In this document: positions 17,720-25,727 of the stretch, piece after piece
How positions within the stretch are numbered: the stretch's first letter is position 1
Layout: each line of letters begins with the position of its first letter
DNA from: Sphingomonas sp.
GTDB lineage: Bacteria > Pseudomonadota > Alphaproteobacteria > Sphingomonadales > Sphingomonadaceae
Assembly: GCF_004799495.1 (NCBI RefSeq)
Contig: NZ_SSMY01000011.1
Location: 186,001-250,000 of the forward strand
DNA length: 64,000 nucleotides
Direction of reading: 5' to 3'
Made by a program: the position numbers and the translations under genes
The notes under the pieces: generated by a model
The model's database searches: none
What the model was told of the DNA's origin: nothing
Seen by the model: only the letters and a program-made list of their open reading frames with translations

Positions 17720-18390
17720 CCGGTCACCACCGCAAGTAGAAACCCATCCCATTTCTTGACGCCCACCGTCTGCACCGCGGTCGCAGTCAGACGCGGCTCG
17801 GCGGCGACCATATCGAACAACGCGCGCGTGCCCTGGATGCGCGGGTCGGCGCTGTCGGCGTCGAGCACCCCGCCCTCGCGGATCACGTTGTCGACCACGA
17901 TCGTCGTGCCCGGGCGCGACAGCCGGATCGCCTCGCGGACGTAGCCCGCGTTGTTTTCCTTGTCGGCGTCGATGAACACGAAATCGAACGGCCCGGTCAG
18001 CGTCGCGAAGCTGTCGAGCGCCGGCCCGGTGATCACCTCGACCCGGTCGCTCAATCCGGCCGCGGCGACATTGGCGCGCGCGACGTCGGCATGGTGCGGG
18101 TCGATTTCCAGCGTCACCAGTTCGCCGCTGTCGGGCAATGCGCGCGCCAACTCGATCGTCGAATAGCCGCCGAGCGTCCCGACTTCGAGGATCCGCCGCG
18201 CTCCCGCCATCCGCGCGAGCAAGTGGAGCATCCGCCCCTGTGCCGGTGACACGTCGATATCGGGCAAGCCGCCCGCCGCGTTTGCCGCTAGCGCCGCGTC
18301 GAGCGTGGCATTATCGCCCAGCAAATGCTCGCCGATATACCGATCGACCGCCGCCCAGCGCTCGTCCTGCGGCTGGGTGCGCTCGACCAT
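17716..18390 (-). CDS. O-methyltransferase (class I, COMT-like)
   Basis: This 224-residue SAM-dependent enzyme belongs to the Methyltransf_3 group that methylates catechol-like hydroxyls. It shows RILEVGTLGGYSTIELARAL (SAM loop), LVTLEIDPHHADVARAN, FDFVFIDADKENNAGYVREA (metal and SAM site) and IVVDNVIREGGVLD. The ATG at 18388-18390 shares a base with the stop of the aldolase gene (TGATG), so it is translationally coupled to fda; the track ORF extends into that gene. The real acceptor is unknown, and the link with glycolysis is not obvious. Confidence 0.9.
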   Translation of the reverse strand: MVERTQPQDERWAAVDRYIGEHLLGDNATLDAALAANAAGGLPDIDVSPAQGRMLHLLARMAGARRILEVGTLGGYSTIELARALPDSGELVTLEIDPHHADVARANVAAAGLSDRVEVITGPALDSFATLTGPFDFVFIDADKENNAGYVREAIRLSRPGTTIVVDNVIREGGVLDADSADPRIQGTRALFDMVAAEPRLTATAVQTVGVKKWDGFLLAVVTG

Positions 18391-19295
18391 CAGGCGGCGT
18401 CCGGCGTCTTTTGGGTCGATGCCGCGAAGATCTCGTCGATCGCCTCGCCCAGCGCGGCATCGAATTCGGCGTCGGTCATCTGGTAGCGCAGGTCCTCGAG
18501 CAGCGCGCGGCTGAAGCTCGCGATCATGCCCTTGTTGCGCGCCAGTTCGGCGCATGCCTCGGGCCGGTGGAACCCGCCCGACAGCGCGACCACCTTGAGC
18601 ACGCGCGGGTGCGCGATCAGCGCATCGTACTGGCCGCGATTGGCAGGGAGCGACAGCTTGAGCATCACTTTCGCGTCGCCGGTCATCGCGTCGAGCGCCT
18701 TCTTGAGCTCGTCGGTCAGGATCGCGTCGCTGTCGGCGCGGTCGGTGCTCTTGATGTTGACCTCGGGCTCGATGATCGGGACCAGGCCGTGCGCCAGAAC
18801 GGTTTGCGCGACCTCGAACTGCTGCGCGACGATCGCCGCGATCCCCGCGCGGTTCGCGGCGTTGATCACCGACCGTTCCTTGGTACCGAAAATGCCGAGC
18901 TTGGCGGCGCGGTCGAGCAGGTCGCCGAGCCCCGGCATCGGCTTCATCAGCTGGACGCCGTTACCTTCGTCTTCCAGCCCCTTGTCGATCTTGAGGAACG
19001 GCACGACGCCGCGGTCGTGGAGCGCCTGCGGCACCGGCGTCCCGTTCGCGTCGCCATCCATCGTGCGCTCGAACAGGATTGCGGCGATGACCTTCTCGCC
19101 AGTGAACGCGGGCGAGGTGATGATGCGAACGCGCATCTGGTGGATCAGGTCGAACATCTCGGCATCGGTCGACCACGCGCCTTCCTCGATACCGTAGCCC
19201 TTGAGCGCTTTGGGGGTCGAACCGCCCGACTGGTCGAGCGCGGCGATGAAGCCGTGGCCGGCGGCGATCTTGGCGGTCATCTCGGCGGTGTTCAT
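18390..19295 (-). CDS. fda: fructose-bisphosphate aldolase, class I
   Basis: Class I aldolase splits fructose-1,6-bisphosphate through a Schiff-base lysine. The 301-residue product has FIAALDQSGGSTPKALKGYG near the start, FLKIDKGLED, GLVPIIEPEVNI and KVMLKLSLPANRG, where the Lys of the last stretch sits at the Schiff-base position, and VVALSGGFHRPEAC. Metal ligands of class II enzymes are absent. I chose the ATG at 19293-19295 with GGGAG nine bases upstream; an ATG five codons earlier is possible. Together with gap and pgk nearby it covers the trunk of glycolysis or gluconeogenesis. Confidence 0.92.
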   Translation of the reverse strand: MNTAEMTAKIAAGHGFIAALDQSGGSTPKALKGYGIEEGAWSTDAEMFDLIHQMRVRIITSPAFTGEKVIAAILFERTMDGDANGTPVPQALHDRGVVPFLKIDKGLEDEGNGVQLMKPMPGLGDLLDRAAKLGIFGTKERSVINAANRAGIAAIVAQQFEVAQTVLAHGLVPIIEPEVNIKSTDRADSDAILTDELKKALDAMTGDAKVMLKLSLPANRGQYDALIAHPRVLKVVALSGGFHRPEACAELARNKGMIASFSRALLEDLRYQMTDAEFDAALGEAIDEIFAASTQKTPDAA

Positions 19296-19421
19296 GCGGG
19301 CTCCCAGCATTGCATACGTATGTGGCGCGGCTGTTAGACAGCGCGAGGCGACGCGGCAATGGCTGGATTGACCCGGGACGCGCGGCACGTCAGGTTCGGT
19401 GGAAGAAGGGGAGCTCGGTCA

Positions 19422-19901
19422 ATGTCATGGCGTGTGATGGCCGCGGCGGCGGCGCTGACATTGGCTGGCACAAGCACGCCGAGCGCCGCCGGCCCGGCGG
19501 ACGTGATCGACAGTTTCCGCTTCACGCTGCCCGATGGCGCCGTACTGACCAGCGCCAACCTGCGCGGGCATGTCGTTATGGTCAATTTCTGGGCAAGCTG
19601 GTGCGTGCCGTGCCGCCAGGAATTGCCGCTGCTCAACCGTTACTATCGCGCGCATCGGGCCGAGGGGCTGGTCATTATCGGTGTCGCCGCCGACATGAGC
19701 GAGGACGGGCATGGCCGCTGGCTGTCGCCGACGATCGCCTTCCCCCAAGCTGCGCGGGTCGGCGGGCCGGATTATCGCCTGCGGGCAATACCGATGAACT
19801 ATGTGATCGGGCGCGACGGCAAGCTCGCTTATGCCAAGTCGGGATCGTTCGACCAGGCGAAGCTCGACACAATTGTGGGACCGCTGCTCAAGAAGCGCTG
19901 A
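19422..19901 (+). CDS. TlpA-like thiol-disulfide oxidoreductase, exported
   Basis: The 159-residue product has a signal peptide ([21 protein letters not shown]) and a thioredoxin fold with the active site [18 protein letters not shown], typical of periplasmic TlpA/ResA proteins that reduce disulfides or serve cytochrome c biogenesis. The cis-Pro loop appears as [14 protein letters not shown]. The start is ATG 19422 with AAGGGGAG upstream; the track start adds 21 residues. It is divergent from fda and its 3' end overlaps the end of pgk by 14 bases. Confidence 0.87.
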   Translation: MSWRVMAAAAALTLAGTSTPSAAGPADVIDSFRFTLPDGAVLTSANLRGHVVMVNFWASWCVPCRQELPLLNRYYRAHRAEGLVIIGVAADMSEDGHGRWLSPTIAFPQAARVGGPDYRLRAIPMNYVIGRDGKLAYAKSGSFDQAKLDTIVGPLLKKR

Positions 19902-21081
19902 GCGCTTTCACTCCAGGTAATTCCTTGCCTTCCATCCATTCGAGGAACGCGCCGCCGGCGGTCGAGACGAAGGTCATGTCGCCCGCCACACCCGCCTGAT
20001 TGAGCGCCGCGACGGTGTCGCCGCCGCCCGCGACCGACACCAGCGAACCTTCGCGGGTCAGCGCCGCGGCGGTCCGCGCCAGCGCCATCGTCGCGGCATC
20101 GAACGGCGGCGTCTCGAACGCGCCGAGCGGACCGTTCCACACCAGCGTGCGGCACGTCTTTAGCACGTCGCCCAGCGCTTCGGCAGCGGCAGGGCCGATG
20201 TCGAGGATCATCTCGTCGGGCGCGACTTCGTGGACGTTGACCGTGCGAGTCGCCGGGTTGGGCTTGAACTCGGTCGCTACCACCACGTCGTAAGGCAAAT
20301 GGATCGTGCAGCCTGCGCGGTCGGCGGCGTCGAAAATTTCCTCCGCGGTGCCGATCAAATCGTGTTCGGCCAGGCTCTTGCCGACGTTCACCCCACGCGC
20401 GGCGAGGAAGGTGTTCGCCATCCCGCCGCCGATGATCAGATGATCGACCTTGTCGACCAGATGCTTGAGCACATCAAGCTTGGACGACACTTTTGCGCCG
20501 CCGACGACCGCTGCGACGGGATGATCGGGCGCGCCCAGCGCCTTGTCGAGCGCGTCGAGTTCCGCCTCCATCTGCCGCCCGGCGAAAGCGGGCAGCGCGC
20601 GCGCGAGGCCCTCGGTCGAGGCATGCGCGCGGTGCGCGGCGGAGAAGGCGTCGTTGACGTACAGGTCGCCGAGCGCCGCGAGGCCGGAGACCGTCGCGGG
20701 GTCATTCTTTTCCTCGCCGGCGTCGAAGCGCGTGTTCTCCAGGATTGCAATATCGCCATCCTTCAGCGTCGCGATCGCTTCGTCCGCGCCGTCGCTATCG
20801 ACGAACCGCACCGACCGGCCGAGGACTTGCTCGAACGGCTTGGTGACGAGCGCGAGGCTCATCTCCGGGTTGCGCTGCCCCTTGGGCCGCCCGAAGTGCG
20901 AGAGCACGATTACCCTGCCACCACGATCCGCCAGCTCGGCCACGGTCGGTACCGCCGCGCGCAACCGAGTGTCGTCGGTCACCGCACCGTCGGCCATGGG
21001 CACGTTCAGATCCTCGCGCACCAGCACGCGCTTGCCTGCAATGTCGACCATGTCGTCGAGCGTCTTGAACGGCCGTGTCAT
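19888..21081 (-). CDS. pgk: phosphoglycerate kinase
   Basis: Pgk transfers phosphate between 1,3-bisphosphoglycerate and ADP. The 397-residue product has the conserved [58 protein letters not shown] and the carboxy ATP site [12 protein letters not shown]. The ATG at 21079-21081 overlaps the stop of the MOSC gene as ATGA; the 491-aa track ORF is an extension into that gene. With gap it forms a glycolytic operon interrupted by the MOSC gene. Convergent with the tlpA-like gene. Confidence 0.97.
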   Translation of the reverse strand: MTRPFKTLDDMVDIAGKRVLVREDLNVPMADGAVTDDTRLRAAVPTVAELADRGGRVIVLSHFGRPKGQRNPEMSLALVTKPFEQVLGRSVRFVDSDGADEAIATLKDGDIAILENTRFDAGEEKNDPATVSGLAALGDLYVNDAFSAAHRAHASTEGLARALPAFAGRQMEAELDALDKALGAPDHPVAAVVGGAKVSSKLDVLKHLVDKVDHLIIGGGMANTFLAARGVNVGKSLAEHDLIGTAEEIFDAADRAGCTIHLPYDVVVATEFKPNPATRTVNVHEVAPDEMILDIGPAAAEALGDVLKTCRTLVWNGPLGAFETPPFDAATMALARTAAALTREGSLVSVAGGGDTVAALNQAGVAGDMTFVSTAGGAFLEWMEGKELPGVKALSAS

Positions 21082-21530
21082 GCTTCGATCCTTATCGTGT
21101 CGCCGACGGCGACTTCGCCTTCCTCGACGACCATCGTGCAAACGCCGCCGCGCCAGTCCGGGGTCAGCGCGGCGCGCAAGCCTTCGGCCAGCGCTTCCAT
21201 TCGCTCGCACGGATCGGTCTCGCGCGTCACTTCGAGCAACGCAGTCCCCACGCGTAATCGCGCGCCGGGCCGCTGCGGCAGGTCGATCCCTTCCGCGAGC
21301 AGGTTCGCGCGCCGCTCCTGCCAGGCGATGTTGTGGCCGACCAAGTCCTGCGCGGTCGCCCAATCGCTCGCCTCGATCAGCGTGACTTGCCGCTTGTACG
21401 GCTTGCCCTTCATCGCACCGCGATAGTCGCCTTGGATGCCGCCTGCGAATGTCACCGTCGCATGGTCGATCACCTCCATCGGCGCCCTGGGGCGCGCGTG
21501 GCGGGCGATACCGGCGACCCTGCCGCTCAC
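21078..21530 (-). CDS. MOSC-domain protein between gap and pgk
   Basis: The 150-residue product resembles stand-alone MOSC proteins, a fold shared with the sulfur-carrying end of molybdenum cofactor sulfurases. Visible features are [74 protein letters not shown] and [11 protein letters not shown], with the conserved Cys in the last. Many such proteins bind or move sulfur or detoxify N-hydroxylated bases, but the specific role here is unknown. The GTG start shares a base with the gap stop (TAGTG) and the stop overlaps pgk as ATGA. Confidence 0.8.
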   Translation of the reverse strand: MSGRVAGIARHARPRAPMEVIDHATVTFAGGIQGDYRGAMKGKPYKRQVTLIEASDWATAQDLVGHNIAWQERRANLLAEGIDLPQRPGARLRVGTALLEVTRETDPCERMEALAEGLRAALTPDWRGGVCTMVVEEGEVAVGDTIRIEA

Positions 21531-22537
21531 TAGATCAGCGCCGCCATCGCCTTGGCGGTGTCGACCATGCGGTTCGAGAAGCCCCATTCGTTGTCGTACC
21601 AGCTGACCACGCGGACCAGCTTGCCGTCCATCACCGCGGTTTCCAGGCTGTCGACGGTCGACGAGGCGGGGTCGCCCTGCAGGTCGATCGAGACGAGCGG
21701 CTCATCGGTGTACGCCAGCACGCCCTTGAGCGCGCCATCGGCCGCGGCCTTCAGCACCGCGTTGACCTCATCCCTGGTCACGTCGCGCGAGGGCGTGAAG
21801 GTCAGGTCGATCAGCGACACGTCCGGGGTCGGCACGCGGATCGCCGAGCCGTCGAGCTTGCCCTTCAACTCGGGCAGCACTTCGGCGACGGCGCGCGCCG
21901 CGCCCGTCGTGGTCGGGATCATCGACATGCCCGCAGCGCGCGCGCGGCGCATGTCGCCGTGGATCTGGTCGAGGATTTTCTGATCGTTGGTGTAGGCGTG
22001 GACCGTCGTCATCAGCCCGCGCTCGATCCCGAAGGCTTCGTGCAGCACCTTGGCGACGGGGGCGAGGCAGTTGGTCGTGCACGACGCGTTCGACACGATG
22101 TGGTGCCCGGCCTCGAGCTTGTCGTGGTTGACGCCGTATACGACCGTCAGATCGACGCCCTTCGCCGGGGCGGAGATCAGCACCTTCTTCGCGCCCGCAT
22201 CGATATGCTTCTGCGCGCTCTCGCGGTCGGTGAAGAAACCGGTGCATTCGAGCACGAGATCGACGCCCAATTCCTTGTGCGGCAGGTTCGCCGGGTCGCG
22301 CTCTGCGGTGACGCGTATATGCTGGCCATCGACGACGAGATCCTGGCCCTCATGACGGACGTCGCCGTCCCACTTGCCATGGATCGAGTCGCGCTTGAAC
22401 AGGAAGGCGTTCGATTTGGCGTCGCCCAGATCGTTGATCGCGACGAGCTCGAGCCCGGTGTCCTTCGCCGTCAGCATCGCGCGCGCCACCAGCCGCCCGA
22501 TCCGCCCGAACCCGTTGATCGCAACCTTCACCGCCAT
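21530..22537 (-). CDS. gap: glyceraldehyde-3-phosphate dehydrogenase, type I
   Basis: This 335-residue enzyme oxidises glyceraldehyde-3-phosphate to 1,3-bisphosphoglycerate. It shows the NAD-binding start [19 protein letters not shown], the catalytic [17 protein letters not shown] with the active Cys, and [15 protein letters not shown] near the end. The residues after the first strand (VAINDLGD) fit NAD use. It is the first gene of gap-MOSC-pgk, with a 141-base gap to the divergent zauP/zapA genes that should hold both promoters; no clear boxes could be fixed there. Confidence 0.97.
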   Translation of the reverse strand: MAVKVAINGFGRIGRLVARAMLTAKDTGLELVAINDLGDAKSNAFLFKRDSIHGKWDGDVRHEGQDLVVDGQHIRVTAERDPANLPHKELGVDLVLECTGFFTDRESAQKHIDAGAKKVLISAPAKGVDLTVVYGVNHDKLEAGHHIVSNASCTTNCLAPVAKVLHEAFGIERGLMTTVHAYTNDQKILDQIHGDMRRARAAGMSMIPTTTGAARAVAEVLPELKGKLDGSAIRVPTPDVSLIDLTFTPSRDVTRDEVNAVLKAAADGALKGVLAYTDEPLVSIDLQGDPASSTVDSLETAVMDGKLVRVVSWYDNEWGFSNRMVDTAKAMAALI

Positions 22538-22678
22538 GTGTAGTGCTCCATCCTGGTGCCGGCGCGCGCATGGGGCCAGCAGTCGCGGGAGCCTTTGGGG
22601 ACGAGGGCGCGATGCGTCAACCGTTACCCACGGCGAATCGAGGTTGCCGCGCCGTCCGCCCGTGCTATTTCGTTTCGG

Positions 22679-22852
22679 ATGACGGATGCATCCCCGACCG
22701 ACCGTATCGATGCCGCATTAGCGCGAATCGAGCGCGCAATCGCCACGCGCGATCGGTCGGTGCAAGATCTGAAACAGCGTCACGACGCCTTGCGTGCAAA
22801 AGTAAGCGAGGCGATCTCCGCGCTCGACGCGCTGGGGGCGAGAAATGGCTGA
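22679..22852 (+). CDS. small coiled-coil protein upstream of zapA (ZauP-like candidate)
   Basis: The 57-residue product is almost wholly helical with heptad spacing ([40 protein letters not shown]). It sits directly before zapA and overlaps it by eight bases. In Caulobacter a coiled-coil partner called ZauP is encoded immediately upstream of zapA and helps to focus the Z ring; position, size and fold match that role, but sequence identity could not be tested. The ATG is at 22679; the longer track ORF has no support. It is transcribed divergently from gap. Confidence 0.7.
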   Translation: MTDASPTDRIDAALARIERAIATRDRSVQDLKQRHDALRAKVSEAISALDALGARNG

Positions 22853-23153
22853 AGTCACGCTCACTATCGGCGACCGCCGTCACAACGTCACGTGCCGCGA
22901 CGGCGAGGAAGCGCAACTGCGCCGATTGGGCGAGATGCTCGACCAGCGCTGGCCGTCAGCGAACCGCGCATCCGGCGGACTCAACGCGGAGCGCACGATG
23001 CTGCTCGTCGCGCTGATGCTCGCCGACAGCCTCGATGCCGCGGAGAATCGTCCCGCGGCGGATGGTGGGCCGAGCCCCGTTCTCCTCAACCGTCTCGCCG
23101 ACCGCCTCGAAGGAATTGCCGACGCCCTTGAGAAACCGGCCGCGGACGCCTAA
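22845..23153 (+). CDS. zapA: cell division protein ZapA
   Basis: ZapA binds and cross-links FtsZ filaments at midcell. The 102-residue product has the family start VTLTIGDRRHNVTCRDGEE, the helical region QLRRLGEMLDQRW, and NAERTMLLVALMLADSLDAA, leading to a coiled-coil tail (LLNRLADRLEGIADALEK). Length is normal. The ATG at 22845 overlaps the upstream small coiled-coil gene by eight bases. A probable 6S RNA and 5-formyl-THF cyclo-ligase follow, the classical zapA-ssrS-fau order. Confidence 0.88.
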   Translation: MAEVTLTIGDRRHNVTCRDGEEAQLRRLGEMLDQRWPSANRASGGLNAERTMLLVALMLADSLDAAENRPAADGGPSPVLLNRLADRLEGIADALEKPAADA

Positions 23154-23157
23154 GTCT

Positions 23158-23335
23158 GTGCATGGCGGGCACTGCCCGGTACGAGCCTATATTATCCCTG
23201 AGGCTATTCATCATCCATGGGGGCTGTCCCTGCCCGGATCCTGGTCCGACGTATATGGTCCCCACCTGACGTACCGTGCGTCAGAGGATAACCCGGCCAA
23301 CGGCCACGGCGGTCCCGCCACCCGCGAAGTGCGCA
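23158..23335 (+). ncRNA. ssrS: probable 6S RNA
   Basis: The 270-base gap between zapA and the cyclo-ligase gene is where 6S RNA lies in many proteobacteria. The sequence can form the expected long nested rod: GGCGGG (23164-23169) pairs with CCCGCC (23314-23319), TTATCC (23192-23197) with GGATAA (23286-23291), and GGGG (about 23219) with CCCC (23260-23263), leaving an open centre around GGCTATTCATC. 6S RNA binds RNA polymerase holoenzyme in such an open centre. Ends are approximate. No covariance search could be run. Confidence 0.65.
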
Positions 23336-23358
23336 GGCATTTAGCTGCGCTAAATGCC
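23336..23358 (+). terminator. hairpin after the 6S RNA region
   Basis: A perfect ten-base inverted repeat, GGCATTTAGC and GCTAAATGCC, encloses the three-base loop TGC. It follows the 6S RNA candidate directly and could end that transcript or form its last processed hairpin. No T-run follows, so classical intrinsic termination is not certain. Confidence 0.45.
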
Positions 23359-23362
23359 AGAC

Positions 23363-23420
23363 GCACAAGCGCGGCCGGCGGAGCAAAGCTCCGTCCGACG
23401 ACGCGGCTTTGCCGCGGCGC
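23363..23420 (+). repeat. palindromic intergenic repeat, left copy
   Basis: This stretch contains two small hairpins, one around CGGAGCAAAGCTCCG and one around CGCGGCTTTGCCGCG. The same 55-base unit recurs in inverted orientation at 24191-24246, on the other side of the cyclo-ligase and DUF2842 genes. It looks like a REP-type dispersed element. The cyclo-ligase start lies six bases after it. Confidence 0.7.
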
Positions 23421-23426
23421 GAGCAT

Positions 23427-23972
23427 ATGATGATCGACAAACAAGCTTTGCGCGCCCACCTGCGCGCCACCCGCGATGCGTTCGTGGCGGCGAACCCACC
23501 GCCCATCACTGTCCCCGAGGAATTCCGCGCCCGCCTCTCCCACGGCCAGACCATCAGCTCCTACGTCCCCATCGGCAGCGAAGCCGACCCCTCCCCCCTC
23601 GCCCGCGCCGCGACCGAGGCCGGCTGCGTCCTCGCCCTCCCGCACATCACCGCCCGCAGCGAGCCGATGCGCTTCCTCGCCTGGGAAACCGAGGCTGCGC
23701 TGGAAGCCGGCCCTTTCGGGCTCAGCCAGCCCGCCGCCGACGCGATCGAACTGCGTCCCGACATCATTCTGACCCCGCTCGTCGCGTTCGACGCGAAGCT
23801 CGACCGGCTCGGCCAGGGCGCGGGCTATTACGACCGCGCCTTCGCGCGCTTCCCCGAGGCGTGGCGGGTCGGCGTCGCGTGGAGTTGCCAGCAGGTCGCG
23901 GATTTGCCCATCGAGCCATGGGATATATCGCTCCACGCGGTTGTCACCGAACAAGGATGGATCACGCGATGA
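23427..23972 (+). CDS. fau: 5-formyltetrahydrofolate cyclo-ligase
   Basis: This enzyme converts 5-formyl-THF to 5,10-methenyl-THF using ATP. The 181-residue product has the amino helix KQALRAHLRATRDAF, the substrate strand ISSYVPIGSEADPSPL, and the nucleotide-binding signature LVAFDAKLDRLGQGAGYYDR, followed by VGVAWSCQQVADLP. The start is ATG 23427; an ATG-ATG pair leaves one codon of doubt. It follows the 6S RNA candidate as in many proteobacteria. The stop overlaps the DUF2842 start as ATGA. Confidence 0.92.
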   Translation: MMIDKQALRAHLRATRDAFVAANPPPITVPEEFRARLSHGQTISSYVPIGSEADPSPLARAATEAGCVLALPHITARSEPMRFLAWETEAALEAGPFGLSQPAADAIELRPDIILTPLVAFDAKLDRLGQGAGYYDRAFARFPEAWRVGVAWSCQQVADLPIEPWDISLHAVVTEQGWITR

Positions 23973-24190
23973 GCAGCAGCCCGCGCTGGCAGAAACCCGT
24001 CGGGATGCTGGCAATTCTTGCGCTGATCGCGGTGTGGTGCGTGGGTGTCGCCAGCCTGTCGCCATGGATCGGGCAATGGCATCCGCTGGTGCAGCTGGTG
24101 TTTTATGTCGCGGCGGGCGTGGTGTGGCTATGGGTGTTGCCGATGCGGCGGATGCTGAGCTGGATGGAGACGGGACGCTGGCGGCGGTAA
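23969..24190 (+). CDS. DUF2842 family small membrane protein
   Basis: The 73-residue product has two membrane helices (VGMLAILALIAVWCVGVASL and LVQLVFYVAAGVVWLWVLP) and the conserved W-rich pattern of DUF2842, RWQKPVG, PWIGQWHPLVQ and RRMLSWMETGRW. The family is confined to alphaproteobacteria and has no known function. The ATG at 23969 overlaps the cyclo-ligase stop as ATGA. The track shows it only as the end of a long out-of-frame ORF. Confidence 0.82.
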   Translation: MSSSPRWQKPVGMLAILALIAVWCVGVASLSPWIGQWHPLVQLVFYVAAGVVWLWVLPMRRMLSWMETGRWRR

Positions 24191-24246
24191 GCGCCGCGGC
24201 GAAGCCGCGTCGTCGGTCGAGGCGATGCCTCGCCGGCCGTGCTTGT
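24191..24246 (-). repeat. palindromic intergenic repeat, right copy (inverted)
   Basis: Read on the minus strand this unit matches the copy at 23363-23420 through most of its length, including GACGACGCGGCTT and GCGGCCGGC-like segments, with differences mainly inside the first hairpin (GGCGAGGCATCGCCTC instead of GGCGGAGCAAAGCTCCG). It follows the DUF2842 stop immediately. A further short hairpin (GCGCGCCAGCTTCGCTTGCGCG) lies between it and the tRNA. Confidence 0.68.
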
Positions 24247-24291
24247 CTGAGTGCGCGCCAGCTTCGCTTGCGCGTCTTTCAGACTGCGCAA

Positions 24292-24368
<77 letters not shown>

Positions 24369-24429
24369 TTGGAAGCGTGAGGCGCGGCCACTAAGCGAGG
24401 CACCCTACCCTGTCAACAGCGCCGTCCCG

Positions 24430-25674
24430 CTAATTGCGGCGGATACCGAACCGCCCGCGTTTTCGTTCGCTGACCAGCGTGCCGCGCTCGAACAGAAAGC
24501 CCGCAATATCGGGCTTCCCCGCCGCGCCGATCACCGTCTGGATGATGATCAGCAGCGGCACCGCGAGCAATGCCCCCGGGGTGCCCCACACCCAGCTCCA
24601 GAAACTCAGCGAGATCAGGATCAGCACCGGGTTGATCGTCAGCCGGTGCCCGACGATCAGCGGCGTCACCACGTTCGCTTCGAGCAGATGGCACCCGATC
24701 ATGATCGCGGCGGGGATCATCGCGACCCAGAAATCGTTGAACGTCATCAGCCCGCCGATCGCGAGCAGCAGTGCCGCGACGATCGGCCCGAAATAGGGTA
24801 CGTAGTTGAGCAACGCCGCGATACCGCCCCACATCGCCGGATAGGGCATCCCGACCGCCCACAACGCCGTCCCGACGATCGCGCCGAGCATCACGTTGAT
24901 CAGCGTGATCGTGCCGAGATAGGCGGAGACGTCGTCGACCACGTCCTGGATCACGCGCGCGGTCGCCATCGCGCCGCCGAAGCTCTGGCGGCTGGTGATC
25001 GTCTTGCGCCGCGTGCGGCTCCACCCGGCGAGGAAGAAGAAGACAACGAGTATTCCGAAGAACACTTGGATAATCGCGGTCGGTGCCGAGGTCGCGGCGA
25101 GCTCAAGCAACGACCCCGGCGGTGCGACGGCGGCGGTGGCCGGCGCTTTGACCGGCCCGGTGTTGGCGAGGTGCGTGATCGTGCGATTGAGGTACTTTTC
25201 GAGCGTCGTGTAGAGCTCGAGCAACGGTGCGAGGTTCGCCTGAATGCGGTCGATCCGCTCGGGCAGACGACGGAAGAACTCGATCGCCGGCACCACGATC
25301 GCCGCCAACGCGACGTTGGCCAGAGCAAGAAAGGTCAGCACGCAGACGAGCGACGCCAGCCACGACGGCAATCGCCGCCGTTCGAGCCATTCAAGCACAG
25401 GGATCAGCGCGATCGCGATCACCAGCGAAATCGTCACCGGCAGGAAAAACTCGGCCCCCGCCTTGAGCGCAAAGGGCAGCCCGAGCACCAGCGCCACGCC
25501 CGCGATCAGTGTAAGCCCCGCAAGCAGCCGGTCGCGGCGGTCGTCGATGACCGGCGCGGTCTCCTCGCCCACAGGGATCGACGGTGCCGGCTGCGGTGCG
25601 GGTGCGACGGCCGCCGCGCCACCGGCGTTTGCGGACAACGCAGCGTCGATATTGAGCTTGTCGGCGTCTTCCAT
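24430..25674 (-). CDS. AI-2E family transporter (PerM-like permease)
   Basis: The 414-residue product has an Ala/Pro-rich soluble start of about 45 residues, then pairs of hydrophobic helices typical of the family: LLAGLTLIAGVALVLGLPFA, FFLPVTISLVIAIALIPVLE, a large loop around RIDRIQANLAPLLELYTTLE, and the conserved carboxy half LNYVPYFGPIVAALLLAIGG, LLEANVVTPLIVGHRLTINP and LILISLSFWSWVWGTPGALL. Members move AI-2 or other small solutes; the substrate here is unknown. A 53-base gap separates it from the divergent glpK. Confidence 0.88.
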   Translation of the reverse strand: MEDADKLNIDAALSANAGGAAAVAPAPQPAPSIPVGEETAPVIDDRRDRLLAGLTLIAGVALVLGLPFALKAGAEFFLPVTISLVIAIALIPVLEWLERRRLPSWLASLVCVLTFLALANVALAAIVVPAIEFFRRLPERIDRIQANLAPLLELYTTLEKYLNRTITHLANTGPVKAPATAAVAPPGSLLELAATSAPTAIIQVFFGILVVFFFLAGWSRTRRKTITSRQSFGGAMATARVIQDVVDDVSAYLGTITLINVMLGAIVGTALWAVGMPYPAMWGGIAALLNYVPYFGPIVAALLLAIGGLMTFNDFWVAMIPAAIMIGCHLLEANVVTPLIVGHRLTINPVLILISLSFWSWVWGTPGALLAVPLLIIIQTVIGAAGKPDIAGFLFERGTLVSERKRGRFGIRRN

Positions 25675-25727
25675 GCCGCTTTTCTAGCGGCATTCCATCG
25701 CAAAGTAATCCCGGCTAGCGTCGCGGC

